Below are positions 6,629 to 11,679 of a stretch of 11,679 nucleotides of DNA, piece after piece. The notes beneath the pieces were generated by a model. That model saw only the letters and a program-made list of their open reading frames with translations. It was not told where the DNA came from and did not search any database. Position 1 is the stretch's first letter, and each line of letters opens with the position of its first letter. This stretch comes from Streptosporangiaceae bacterium. GTDB lineage: Bacteria > Actinomycetota > Actinomycetes > Streptosporangiales > Streptosporangiaceae. A program made the position numbers and the translations under genes. The stretch is from the NCBI GenBank assembly GCA_030039095.1, contig JASHQP010000405.1:1-11679 (forward strand). The letters are read 5' to 3'.

Positions 6629-6688
6629 GGTTGCGTCCAAGCCCTGAGCCGCCGCGCCCGACCCGCCCGATGGCTGCGTGCTGGCCTC

Positions 6689-6694
6689 TATGGT
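6689..6694 (+). promoter_or_regulatory. Candidate leaderless -10 element (TATGGT) of the membrane-protein gene
   Basis: TATGGT fits TANNNT and ends 6 nt before ATG 6701, which has no Shine-Dalgarno. No clear -35 hexamer is seen. It lies in a divergent control region shared with the minus-strand operon. Confidence 0.45.
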
Positions 6695-6700
6695 TGCGGC

Positions 6701-7480
6701 ATGGCCTCGTGGTGGCACCGCGAAATGATCGCGCCGGGCAAGCTGCCGCTGATGCTGTGCTTTCTGGCTTTCGTCGTCACGTTCGTGGTGACCAGGACGA
6801 TCACGCGCATGATCCGCGACGGCCGCGGGCCGTTCCGGAACCAGGTCACAGCCAGTGGCACACACATCCATCACTCCGTCCCCGGCATCATCCTGCTGAT
6901 CATCGGGGCCTTCACGGCGGTGGGCGGCCCTGATTCGCTCGGCTGGCGCTCGTTCGCCGCGCTGGCGGTCGGAATCGGGACGTCGCTCGTCCTGGATGAG
7001 TTCGCGCTGATCCTGCATCTGCAGGACGTCTACTGGAGCGGCGAGGGCCAGCTGTCGGTCGAGGCGGTGAGCCTGACGGCCGCGTGCCTCGGGCTGGCCC
7101 TGGCTGGTTTCAGTCCCTTCGGGATCGTCGACATCGGTCACATCGAGCTAGCCCTGCGCCTGACCGCGAGCGGGGTCCTCGTCATCGACGGCCTCCTCTC
7201 GGTCATCTGCGTCCTGAAAGGCAAGTACCGGACGGCGCTGTTCGGGCTCTTCCTGCCGCCCGTCGGGGTGTTCGGCGCTCTGCGTCTCGGGCGCCCGTCG
7301 TCGATCTGGGCACGGCATCGCTACGGGGGCGAGCGCCTGGAGCGCGCGACCCGCCGCGCCGCGGACTTCGACCGGCGCTGGACTCCCCTCCAGAGCGACT
7401 GGGAGAACTTCATCGGCGGAAGGCCGTCCCAGCCCAACCCGCCGGCTCCTCTCCCAGCCGCCGGCGACGGCCGCCGATGA
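6701..7480 (+). CDS. Polytopic membrane protein of unknown function (HIHH and DEFA/LHLQDVYW motifs)
   Basis: A 259-residue integral membrane protein with about six hydrophobic segments, near residues 15-33, 60-75, 84-101, 123-138, 150-172 and 178-196. A charged, proline-rich C-terminal tail of about 60 residues (RRAADFDRRW onward) is probably cytosolic. Two polar clusters beside helices stand out: HIHH (55-58) in GTHIHHSVPGI, and DEFALILHLQDVYW (99-112). The arrangement of His, Asp, Glu and Trp suggests a metal or lipid-headgroup site, but this is inference. The translation resembles conserved actinobacterial membrane proteins that have no assigned function. ATG 6701 is chosen because the hydrophobic core begins there and TATGGT precedes it by 6 nt; the frame is open much further upstream but antisense to real genes. 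It is transcribed alone, divergent from the PASTA operon. Confidence 0.85.
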   Translation: MASWWHREMIAPGKLPLMLCFLAFVVTFVVTRTITRMIRDGRGPFRNQVTASGTHIHHSVPGIILLIIGAFTAVGGPDSLGWRSFAALAVGIGTSLVLDEFALILHLQDVYWSGEGQLSVEAVSLTAACLGLALAGFSPFGIVDIGHIELALRLTASGVLVIDGLLSVICVLKGKYRTALFGLFLPPVGVFGALRLGRPSSIWARHRYGGERLERATRRAADFDRRWTPLQSDWENFIGGRPSQPNPPAPLPAAGDGRR

Positions 7481-7696
7481 GTTCCGCCTCGTTTCGCCGT
7501 CCGAGCATTTGGAACGTCCCCATTCAGCCTGGGGAGGCTGAGGATGACAAGGAGCGTGCGCACCGTGGCCAACGTGAGATTGGCGCTGCGGGAGCTGCTG
7601 GCTCGTCACGTTGACGCCGGCACGATTCCTGGCGGAGTCGCGCTCATCGGTGCTGGCGACGCCGAGGTGGTCGCCGCGGGCGCGGCGTCGATCGGC

Positions 7697-7723
7697 GGCC
7701 GCCCGATGGCCGCCCGATGGCCG
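7697..7723 (+). repeat. 11-bp tandem duplication causing a frameshift
   Basis: GGCCGCCCGAT is present at 7697-7707 and again at 7708-7718, followed by a partial third GGCCG. The unit length is not a multiple of three and it shifts the serine hydrolase frame. Confidence 0.93.
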
Positions 7724-7932
7724 AGGACGCGATCATTCGGATCCAGTCCATGACCAAGGCGATTACATCGGTCGCCGCGCTGCGTCTTGTGGAGGCGGGG
7801 CGTCTGCAGCTTGACCAGAGTCTGGTGGACTGGCTGCCCGAGCTGGCCGACCGCGAGGTGCTGCGCAGCCCAGCGGCCGAGCTCGACGACGCTGTGCCGG
7901 AGCACATGTGGCCGCTGATCGAGCAGTTCCAG

Positions 7933-7962
7933 TCGTTGCACGAGCCGTCGTTGCACGATCCG
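7933..7962 (+). repeat. 15-bp tandem repeat in the serine hydrolase tail
   Basis: TCGTTGCACGAGCCG (7933-7947) is followed directly by a copy with one change (7948-7962) and a partial third TCGT. It encodes SLHEP SLHDP just before the stop, beyond recognisable homology. Confidence 0.8.
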
Positions 7963-8005
7963 TCGTGATCGTCCGCCAGTAAGCACTGCGGACGTAAAGA
8001 GTGTC

Positions 8006-8011
8006 TAACCT
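8006..8011 (+). promoter_or_regulatory. Candidate leaderless -10 element (TAACCT)
   Basis: TAACCT fits TANNNT and ends exactly 6 nt before the ATG at 8018, not before the MFS start at 8056. It implies an mRNA beginning with the 13-codon leader ORF. No strong -35 hexamer is seen. Confidence 0.45.
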
Positions 8012-8017
8012 ACGTTC

Positions 8018-8059
8018 ATGACCCCCGAGCCTCAGCCTGGCGCCGGCCCCCGGCGATGA
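8018..8059 (+). CDS. Putative 13-residue leader peptide overlapping the MFS exporter
   Basis: A short ORF encoding MTPEPQPGAGPRR and ending in a TGA that overlaps the exporter start as ATGA. It is proline- and arginine-rich, which favours slow translation. The exporter ATG has no Shine-Dalgarno, while this ATG has a TANNNT box 6 nt upstream, so translation of the exporter may depend on termination here and re-initiation. No homologue is recognised, and chance is possible for so short an ORF. Confidence 0.4.
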   Translation: MTPEPQPGAGPRR

Positions 8060-9342
8060 CCGGCCGACGGGGCGGGCTCCTGCGGCAGCGGAACTTCCGC
8101 CTGTTCTGGACCGGGGAGAGCATCAGCGAGGTCGGCAATTCCGTCACCATCGTCGTCATTCCGCTGGTCGCCATCGACACCGTGCACGCCAGCACGTTCA
8201 TCGTGACGCTGCTGACCGCGACGGTCTGGCTGCCCTGGGTCATCATCGGCATTCCCGCCGGAACGTGGGTCGACCGGCTGCCACCCCGGGCCGTCATGCT
8301 GGCCTGCGACGCGACCTCGCTGGCGGTATACGCGAGCGTCCCTGTTGCCGCCTGGTGCGGGGTGCTGACCTTGGCGCAACTCATCGCGGTCGCGCTGATC
8401 GCCGGCGCAGCGTCAGTGTTCTTCAACAGCGCCTACCAGGTCCTGCTCCCAGGGGTCGTCGACGATGCGGACCTTGCCGAGGCGAACGCCAAGCTGCTGG
8501 GCAGCCGTGAGGTCGCCCAGATCGGCGGGCCAGGGCTCGGCGGGCTGCTCGCCCAGGCGGCCGGTCCCGCGACCGGGCTGCTGGCCGACGCGGTGAGCTT
8601 TGCCGTCTCGTTCTGCTGCCTGACCGCCATGCAGCCACCACGGGATCGCCGGCCGGGTGGCCCCGTCGGCGGGAACGTGCTCGACGGTCTGCGCTTCGCC
8701 TGGCGGGATCCCTACCTGCGCGCGATGACGGCATTCTCCTCGCTCGGCAACCTGGCACTCACCGGTGTCAGCGCCCTCCTGGTCGTCTTCCTGGTCCGTA
8801 CCATCGGGCTGTCCTCGGCATTGGCCGGTCTCGTCATGGCCAGCCTCGGCGTCGGCGGTGTCCTCGGCGCACTGGTCGCCCGCCGACTGGGACGATGGCT
8901 CGGCACGGCGCGGGCCTTGCTCATCGCCATCCCGGCCGGCGGGTGCTTCGCGCTGCTGCTTCCGCTGGCGGACAAGGGACCGCGGCTCGCGTTCGCCTGC
9001 GCGGCGACGATCTGCTCCGGCTGCGTCGTCGTCATCTCGAACGTGATCGTCGACAGCTTCGTGCAGGCCTGGGTCCCGGCGGGCATACTCGGCCGGGTCA
9101 TCTCGGCGACCTGGGCCGCCGGGTTCGCGATGATGCCCGTCGGCGCGCTGCTCGCCGGTGTCCTCGCCACCGCGCTGGGGGTCAGGACCGCCCTTTGGAT
9201 ACTCACCGCCGTGTACGCCGCGGCCGGTCTCACGTTCCTGCTGACTCCCATGCGGCACCGGCGTGACCTGCCGCAGCGCGAAGATGCAGTCCCGGCTGTA
9301 GGGCTGGGAGCGTGCCCCCCACCCGCACCAGCGGGCGGCTAG
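8056..9342 (+). CDS. MFS exporter, DHA3/EntS-like
   Basis: A 428-residue major facilitator with a full twelve-helix pattern. The N-terminus LLRQRNFRLFWTGESISEVG (8-27) is typical of the DHA3/EntS (MFS_3) exporters. The loop 2-3 signature is GTWVDRLPPRAVM (69-81), and the central ANAKLLGSREVAQIGGPGLG segment (143-162) is a strong family marker. Such proteins sit in the cytoplasmic membrane and use the proton gradient to export drugs, siderophores or secondary metabolites; the substrate here is unknown. The gene looks intact, unlike the transporter at 487-1617. The last 30 residues are polar, proline-rich and probably disordered. ATG 8056 is the first in-frame start at the onset of homology and overlaps the stop of a 13-codon ORF. 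There is no neighbouring regulator gene. Confidence 0.9.
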   Translation: MTGRRGGLLRQRNFRLFWTGESISEVGNSVTIVVIPLVAIDTVHASTFIVTLLTATVWLPWVIIGIPAGTWVDRLPPRAVMLACDATSLAVYASVPVAAWCGVLTLAQLIAVALIAGAASVFFNSAYQVLLPGVVDDADLAEANAKLLGSREVAQIGGPGLGGLLAQAAGPATGLLADAVSFAVSFCCLTAMQPPRDRRPGGPVGGNVLDGLRFAWRDPYLRAMTAFSSLGNLALTGVSALLVVFLVRTIGLSSALAGLVMASLGVGGVLGALVARRLGRWLGTARALLIAIPAGGCFALLLPLADKGPRLAFACAATICSGCVVVISNVIVDSFVQAWVPAGILGRVISATWAAGFAMMPVGALLAGVLATALGVRTALWILTAVYAAAGLTFLLTPMRHRRDLPQREDAVPAVGLGACPPPAPAGG

Positions 9343-9468
9343 TCTCGACGGTCCCGGCCGCCCGCCGTGGCGTGCCGTGGTCTGCGCTATTCAGGGAGCG
9401 CTACCGGCGCAGCCTGGACCTGCCCGCTTTCTTTCAGTATTAGTTACGGCATCGATGCTTGCGGCGGC

Positions 9469-9500
9469 GGGGCGGCGGGGCGGCGGGGCGGCGGGGCGGC
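9469..9500 (+). repeat. 8-bp G-rich tandem repeat, four copies; potential G-quadruplex
   Basis: GGGGCGGC is repeated perfectly four times, flanked by further GGC triplets. The four GGGG runs separated by CGGC match the pattern of an intramolecular G-quadruplex on the plus strand. It lies between the exporter and the mobile-element remnants, at the point where recombinase homology begins. Confidence 0.85.
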
Positions 9501-9509
9501 GGCACCGGT

Positions 9510-9698
9510 CTGCCCCCGCTGGATACCTCCCGGCTGCGCGCCACCTGGCTGGCCGAGACCGCGGCGCTGACCGGACTGGCGACGTTCATGCACGCCGCCG
9601 GGATCTCCTGCTGCCAGCAGCCCGGCGACATCACCGCCGGGCTGGACCCCGGCAGCGAAGCCGACGCGATCACCCTGCCCGGCGCGAGAACCAGGTAA
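9510..9698 (+). pseudogene. C-terminal remnant of a recombinase/integrase-like protein
   Basis: The frame ending at 9698 reads PPLDTSRLRATWLAETAALT, then GLATFMHAAGISC and a tail ending ITLPGARTR. It matches my memory of the C-terminal end of tyrosine-recombinase-like proteins encoded just before an IS-type transposase in actinomycetes. Nothing upstream in this frame resembles the catalytic domain; it dissolves into the G-rich repeat. I treat it as a 5'-truncated relic of about 62 residues. The stop lies 5 bp before the GTG of the next fragment, as in a two-gene element. The family assignment is from recall and moderate at best. Confidence 0.5.
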
Positions 9699-9703
9699 CG
9701 GCG

Positions 9704-10072
9704 GTGAGCGTGCCGCTGGCGGTGACCGGGGACATCATCGACGCCTCCGGCATCGCCCCCGCGATCGAGGACATGCTGCCGGCCGGCGCCCGGAGCCGGC
9801 AGCTGAGTGCCCGCACCTTACTAGCCGGCCTGATGCTCGCGCTTGCCGACGGCCGGCCTGCCCACCTGACCCGCGTCCGCCAGGCGCTCACCGGCCTGCC
9901 CGAAGACGATCAGGAACGCCCCGGCGTCATCAGCCCGTGGCAGGACAGGCCGCACCAGCTGACCCGCCGGCAAGCCGGGCACACCTTCCGGCTCATCACC
10001 CGGGCCCTGGTGTCCGCGTACTACCGGCTTAGGCCAGTAACTGAGCGTCATCCCGATCTCGGGACCGGCTAA
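9704..10072 (+). pseudogene. N-terminal fragment of a transposase-like protein
   Basis: From GTG 9704 the frame gives 122 residues beginning VSVPLAVTGDIIDASGIAP, followed by MLPAGARSRQLSARTLLAGL, ADGRPAHLTRVRQALTGLPE and QLTRRQAGHTFRLITRALVS. This is the N-terminal region I recognise from actinobacterial DDE-type transposases of about 500 or more residues. After ALVSAYYRL the expected sequence, including every catalytic DDE residue, is missing, and an unrelated tail runs to the stop at 10072. It is a 3'-truncated relic. It starts 5 bp after the recombinase remnant, as if once co-transcribed. The family is recalled, not searched. Confidence 0.6.
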
Positions 10073-10091
10073 GTTGGCTGCCAGGTGCAGA

Positions 10092-10805
10092 TCAATTTCT
10101 TGGCAAGGCCTCTACGGAGGCACGGAAGCGAGCCTCGATGGCGGCGACGAGCTCTTGCGGAACGGGGTTCAGAGCCGGAGTCCCCGGCCCCACAGCGCTC
10201 GCGCTCCTGGCCTGCAACGCCCGGTGAGCCGGCTCGTATCCGGCGGTGTCGCCGCCGAGCAGCCCGGTATCGGCGACGTGCTCGACCTGCTGCAGCCTGC
10301 CACCGAGCGCGGCAGCGTAGTCAAGGCCCTTGCGGATCGCGGCCTGGATCGCCGCGGCGCGGACCTGCGGCCAGGCCGGGTTGTCCCAGTCAACGTGCCA
10401 AGTAACGCCGTGCACGTTCAGGCCCTGATCAGCTCCCAGCACCCCGCTGACAGCATCGAGGATGCCCATGTCGCGGACAGTGACCCGCAGCGCCACCGTG
10501 GCAGTCACCTGCCCGGTCCGCTCCAGCCGACCTGATTCCTTATCGTGGTAGCGCTCCTCATGGCTCGTCGAAGAGTACGCCGACCAGGTCAGCGGACCGC
10601 GAGTTGTGCCTTCATCGAAGGGCACTCCGCCGAGGCCAGCCAGCTCCGTGGTGAGACGATCCACGCTCACGGTGGCCAACCGCGCCGCTTCCGCCTTGGA
10701 TCTTGCGGTGTGTTCGATCAGGCCGTCCACGACGGCATAGTCCGGCGCCACCAGCTGCCGGGCCTCGGCTCGGACCGACAGCAACACGCCGCCTGCATCG
10801 TTCAT
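10092..10805 (-). CDS. SIMPL-domain (DUF541) protein, cytosolic type
   Basis: A 237-residue protein matching the SIMPL/DUF541 family: an N-terminal strand with conserved polar residues (VLLSVRAEARQLVAPDYAVV), a long helix (SKAEAARLATVSVDRL), a central YSSTSHEERYHDK, VTATVALRVTVRD and VLGADQGLNVHGVTWHVDWD, then the helix AAAIQAAIRKGLDYAAALGG followed by a strand. Many members are secreted or periplasmic; this one has no signal peptide and begins directly at the domain. Members are linked to oxidative-stress tolerance or signalling, but no activity is established. ATG 10805 is chosen because GAGGTGG lies just upstream; a TTG four codons earlier lies inside that site. The promoter is legible at 10842-10870. 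It is convergent with the transposase relic. Confidence 0.85.
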   Translation of the reverse strand: MNDAGGVLLSVRAEARQLVAPDYAVVDGLIEHTARSKAEAARLATVSVDRLTTELAGLGGVPFDEGTTRGPLTWSAYSSTSHEERYHDKESGRLERTGQVTATVALRVTVRDMGILDAVSGVLGADQGLNVHGVTWHVDWDNPAWPQVRAAAIQAAIRKGLDYAAALGGRLQQVEHVADTGLLGGDTAGYEPAHRALQARSASAVGPGTPALNPVPQELVAAIEARFRASVEALPRN

Positions 10806-10841
10806 CGCCCACCTCAACAGCCTGATGCCGCGTCTTGATCG

Positions 10842-10870
10842 CTGCTAGCGGACCCGTCGGCGGCGGTCAA
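10842..10870 (-). promoter_or_regulatory. Sigma70-type promoter of the SIMPL gene
   Basis: On the minus strand TTGACC (10870-10865) and TAGCAG (10847-10842) are separated by exactly 17 nt. Transcription would start near 10835, leaving a leader of about 30 nt with GAGGTGG before ATG 10805. The -35 lies within a small dyad (GGTCA/TGACC, 10865-10878). Confidence 0.6.
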
Positions 10871-10883
10871 TTGTGACCAGCGT

Positions 10884-10899
10884 AAGACCGGCCGGTCTT
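10884..10899. promoter_or_regulatory. 16-bp perfect palindrome, candidate operator
   Basis: AAGACCGGCCGGTCTT is a perfect 16-bp palindrome centred about 24 bp upstream of the -35 of the SIMPL promoter. Length and symmetry suit a dimeric regulator such as TetR or MarR types; no regulator gene is nearby. The position favours an activator site, or an operator for a divergent transcript not recognised here. Confidence 0.45.
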
Positions 10900-11226
10900 C
10901 CCGCGGAGTGGCCCCGTCGTGTGGATGCAGCATGCCGCCCCACCGGCCCGGTCACCTCCGAGCAACCCAGCCGGCCCGGGGAGTGTCCCGGCCCGGGCGG
11001 GACCAACGCCCTCCTGTTCCGGCCCGAACGTGCCTTGCCTGGCCGCCCGACGCCGTGGTGATCTCAGCATGGTGAACGCGGCCATCATCGTGGCTGTGTC
11101 AACCTCAAGTGGATCTGGCCCGTATTTCGTGATGGCAACTGGCCCGGGGTCTCTGGCGGGTCGGCATCTATGTGGCCAGGTTGGCCAGTCTGGGCTGTGA
11201 TCGGCGTGTTGCCGAAGTAAGTGAAG
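10900..11226. other. Stretch without a convincing gene
   Basis: Open frames here on both strands have low-complexity Pro/Arg/Gly-rich translations with no recognisable domain and no ribosome binding site. The stretch contains GC-rich dyads (GTCCCG/CGGGAC at 10985-11003; TCGGC/GCCGA at 11201-11215). It probably includes the left border of the ISL3 element, which cannot be placed without the right end. Confidence 0.5.
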
Positions 11227-11278
11227 GGACTCCTGGTAGATCGGCGGTTGTCTACGCCTGCCGGCCATCCAGGAGTCC
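11227..11278 (+). promoter_or_regulatory. 10-bp inverted repeat covering the transposase ribosome binding site
   Basis: GGACTCCTGG (11227-11236) and CCAGGAGTCC (11269-11278) are exact inverted copies around 32 nt; the first inner bases TAGA/TCTA can also pair. The right arm contains AGGAG (11271-11275), six nt before GTG 11282. In a long RNA the hairpin would hide the ribosome binding site. Read-through transcription would then not yield transposase, as known for several insertion sequences. Confidence 0.6.
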
Positions 11279-11281
11279 GCC

Positions 11282-11679
11282 GTGTCATTGTCACAGGTCA
11301 GCTCATGCTTGTCATGCGGGGAAGATCACGGCCTGGGGGTGCTGCTGCCGCACCTGGCCGGGGTGTTGGTGGAGAGGGCCGAGCTGGCCGGGCCGCGGCT
11401 GTGCATCTGGGCCCGGGCGCGGGCGGAGCAGGCAGCGTGCCGGGCGTGCGGCCGGTGGCCGGGCCGGGTGCACAGCCGCTATGAGCGGCGGCTGGCTGAC
11501 AGTGCGATCGGCGGCCGGCGGGTGGTGATCCGGCTGGCGGTGCGGCGGTTCTTCTGCGGCAACCCGGGTTGCCCGGCCACCACCTTCGCCGAGCAGGTCG
11601 AGGGCTTGACCTCGCGGTATGCGCGGCGCACCCCGCCGCTGGCGGCAATGCTGGGCGCGGTCGCCGTCGCGCTGGCCGG
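11282..11679 (+). CDS. ISL3-family transposase, N-terminal part (3' incomplete)
   Basis: An open frame from GTG 11282 to the window edge gives 132 residues. It carries the ISL3 N-terminal zinc-ribbon: CRACG with Cys53 and Cys56, then HSRYERRLAD (64-73), the strand GRRVVIRLAVRRFFCGNPGC with Cys92 and Cys97, then FAEQVEGLTSRYARRTPPL (102-120). These motifs are typical of the family's DNA-binding domain; the DDE catalytic core lies beyond the edge. AGGAG at 11271-11275 serves the GTG. The first residues include an extra CLSCG (9-13), so a slightly later start is possible. The frame is uninterrupted here, so the element may be intact. The enzyme would move the element by cutting at its terminal repeats. 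Confidence 0.88.
   Translation, partial: MSLSQVSSCLSCGEDHGLGVLLPHLAGVLVERAELAGPRLCIWARARAEQAACRACGRWPGRVHSRYERRLADSAIGGRRVVIRLAVRRFFCGNPGCPATTFAEQVEGLTSRYARRTPPLAAMLGAVAVALA

Larger units (their letters stand above)
7544..7968 (+). pseudogene. Serine hydrolase (beta-lactamase/PBP-like) pseudogene
   Basis: From ATG 7544, with GGGGAGG at 7531-7537 as ribosome binding site, the first frame encodes the N-terminus of a serine hydrolase (RELLARHVDAGTIPGGVAL) up to GGRPM at residue 55. A second frame then takes over with AEDAIIRIQSMTKAITSVAA. That stretch contains the catalytic SxxK (SMTK, Ser65 and Lys68 of the repaired protein) and continues to LVDWLPELADREVL. The switch lies precisely in an 11-bp tandem duplication; removing one copy rejoins the two frames without a gap. 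Intact relatives are about 350-450 residues with YxN and HxG motifs. Here homology stops after SPAAELDDAVP, and a short tail with a 15-bp repeat leads to the stop at 7968. It is therefore doubly broken, frameshifted and missing most of its catalytic domain, and should be inactive. Confidence 0.88.
9510..10072 (+). mobile_element. Relic of a two-gene transposable element
   Basis: Two adjacent plus-strand fragments, one lacking its 5' part and the other its 3' part, are flanked by a G-rich repeat on the left and a short palindrome (10051-10064) on the right. No terminal inverted repeats or target duplication were found, so the borders are those of the recognisable coding remnants only. Confidence 0.45.
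11227..11679 (+). mobile_element. Left part of an ISL3-family insertion sequence (runs off the window)
   Basis: Defined by the ISL3-type transposase N-terminus and the inverted-repeat leader before it. The terminal inverted repeat and the usual short target duplication cannot be identified because the right end is outside the window. The left limit given is the start of the hairpin and may be too far right. Confidence 0.5.

Noticed and set aside
6020..6700. Plus-strand N-terminal extension of the membrane protein
   Set aside because: Overlaps the PASTA and DUF402 genes on the other strand and encodes Arg-rich sequence; the hydrophobic protein begins at 6701.
6593..7141. N-terminal extension of the J/PASTA frame
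   Set aside because: It is antisense to the membrane-protein gene and reads as Asp/Arg/Gln-rich noise; the promoter-like sequence lies at 6600-6628.
8413..9258. Minus-strand open frame of 281 codons opposite the MFS exporter
   Set aside because: No recognisable domain, composition typical of an antisense shadow.
9377..9703. Upstream extension of the transposase fragment frame
   Set aside because: It runs through the G-rich repeat and out of frame across the recombinase remnant; homology begins at GTG 9704.
10051..10064. TCCCGATCTCGGGA palindrome as a terminator or IS end
   Set aside because: Short stem with a 2-4 nt loop, no T-tract and no matching copy at the other side of the relic.
10867..11268. 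Minus-strand open frame of 133 codons left of the ISL3 transposase
   Set aside because: No domain, no ribosome binding site, and it crosses the palindrome and the IS leader.

Overview
The window is about 11.7 kb of very GC-rich DNA with strong G/C third-codon bias. Its gene families (LLM flavin oxidoreductase, DUF402, PASTA/J-domain protein, SIMPL protein, DHA3-type MFS exporter, ISL3 transposase) point to a filamentous or related high-GC actinomycete. The genus cannot be fixed from the sequence. It reads as an accessory chromosomal region with several genes in decay. I see no rRNA, tRNA or CRISPR.

Layout. 98-1617: a VOC-fold protein (-) diverges from a shortened MFS transporter (+), with start codons only about 17 bp apart. 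1590-1730: a locally AT-rich island, then paired inverted repeats and a strong ribosome binding site. 1730-3564: a two-gene (+) operon of a short-chain dehydrogenase and a luciferase-like flavin oxidoreductase, overlapping by 4 bp. 3607-6592: a convergent (-) operon, read from right to left: a J-domain/PASTA protein, a DUF402 protein, and a three-part protein with phosphotransferase, pentapeptide-repeat and DinB domains. 6701-7480: a divergent (+) integral membrane protein of unknown function. 7544-7968: a serine hydrolase pseudogene broken by an 11-bp tandem duplication. 8018-9342: a 13-codon leader ORF overlapping an MFS exporter. 9469-10072: a G-rich repeat followed by remnants of a recombinase/transposase pair. 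10092-10900: a SIMPL-domain gene (-) with a readable promoter and palindrome. 11227-11679: the start of an ISL3-family transposase that runs off the right edge.

How it works together. The SDR and LLM genes are a plausible redox pair acting on an unidentified small molecule. The J/PASTA-DUF402-APH/DinB genes share a strand and tight spacing, so co-transcription is likely, but the common task is unknown. Several starts (487, 5325, 6701, 8018, and possibly 4383) lack a Shine-Dalgarno sequence and have a TANNNT hexamer 6-7 nt upstream, as expected for leaderless actinobacterial mRNAs. Microduplications, frameshifts and truncated genes between about 6.5 and 10.1 kb suggest relaxed selection beside mobile DNA. 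All family assignments are from reading the translations; no database search was run.
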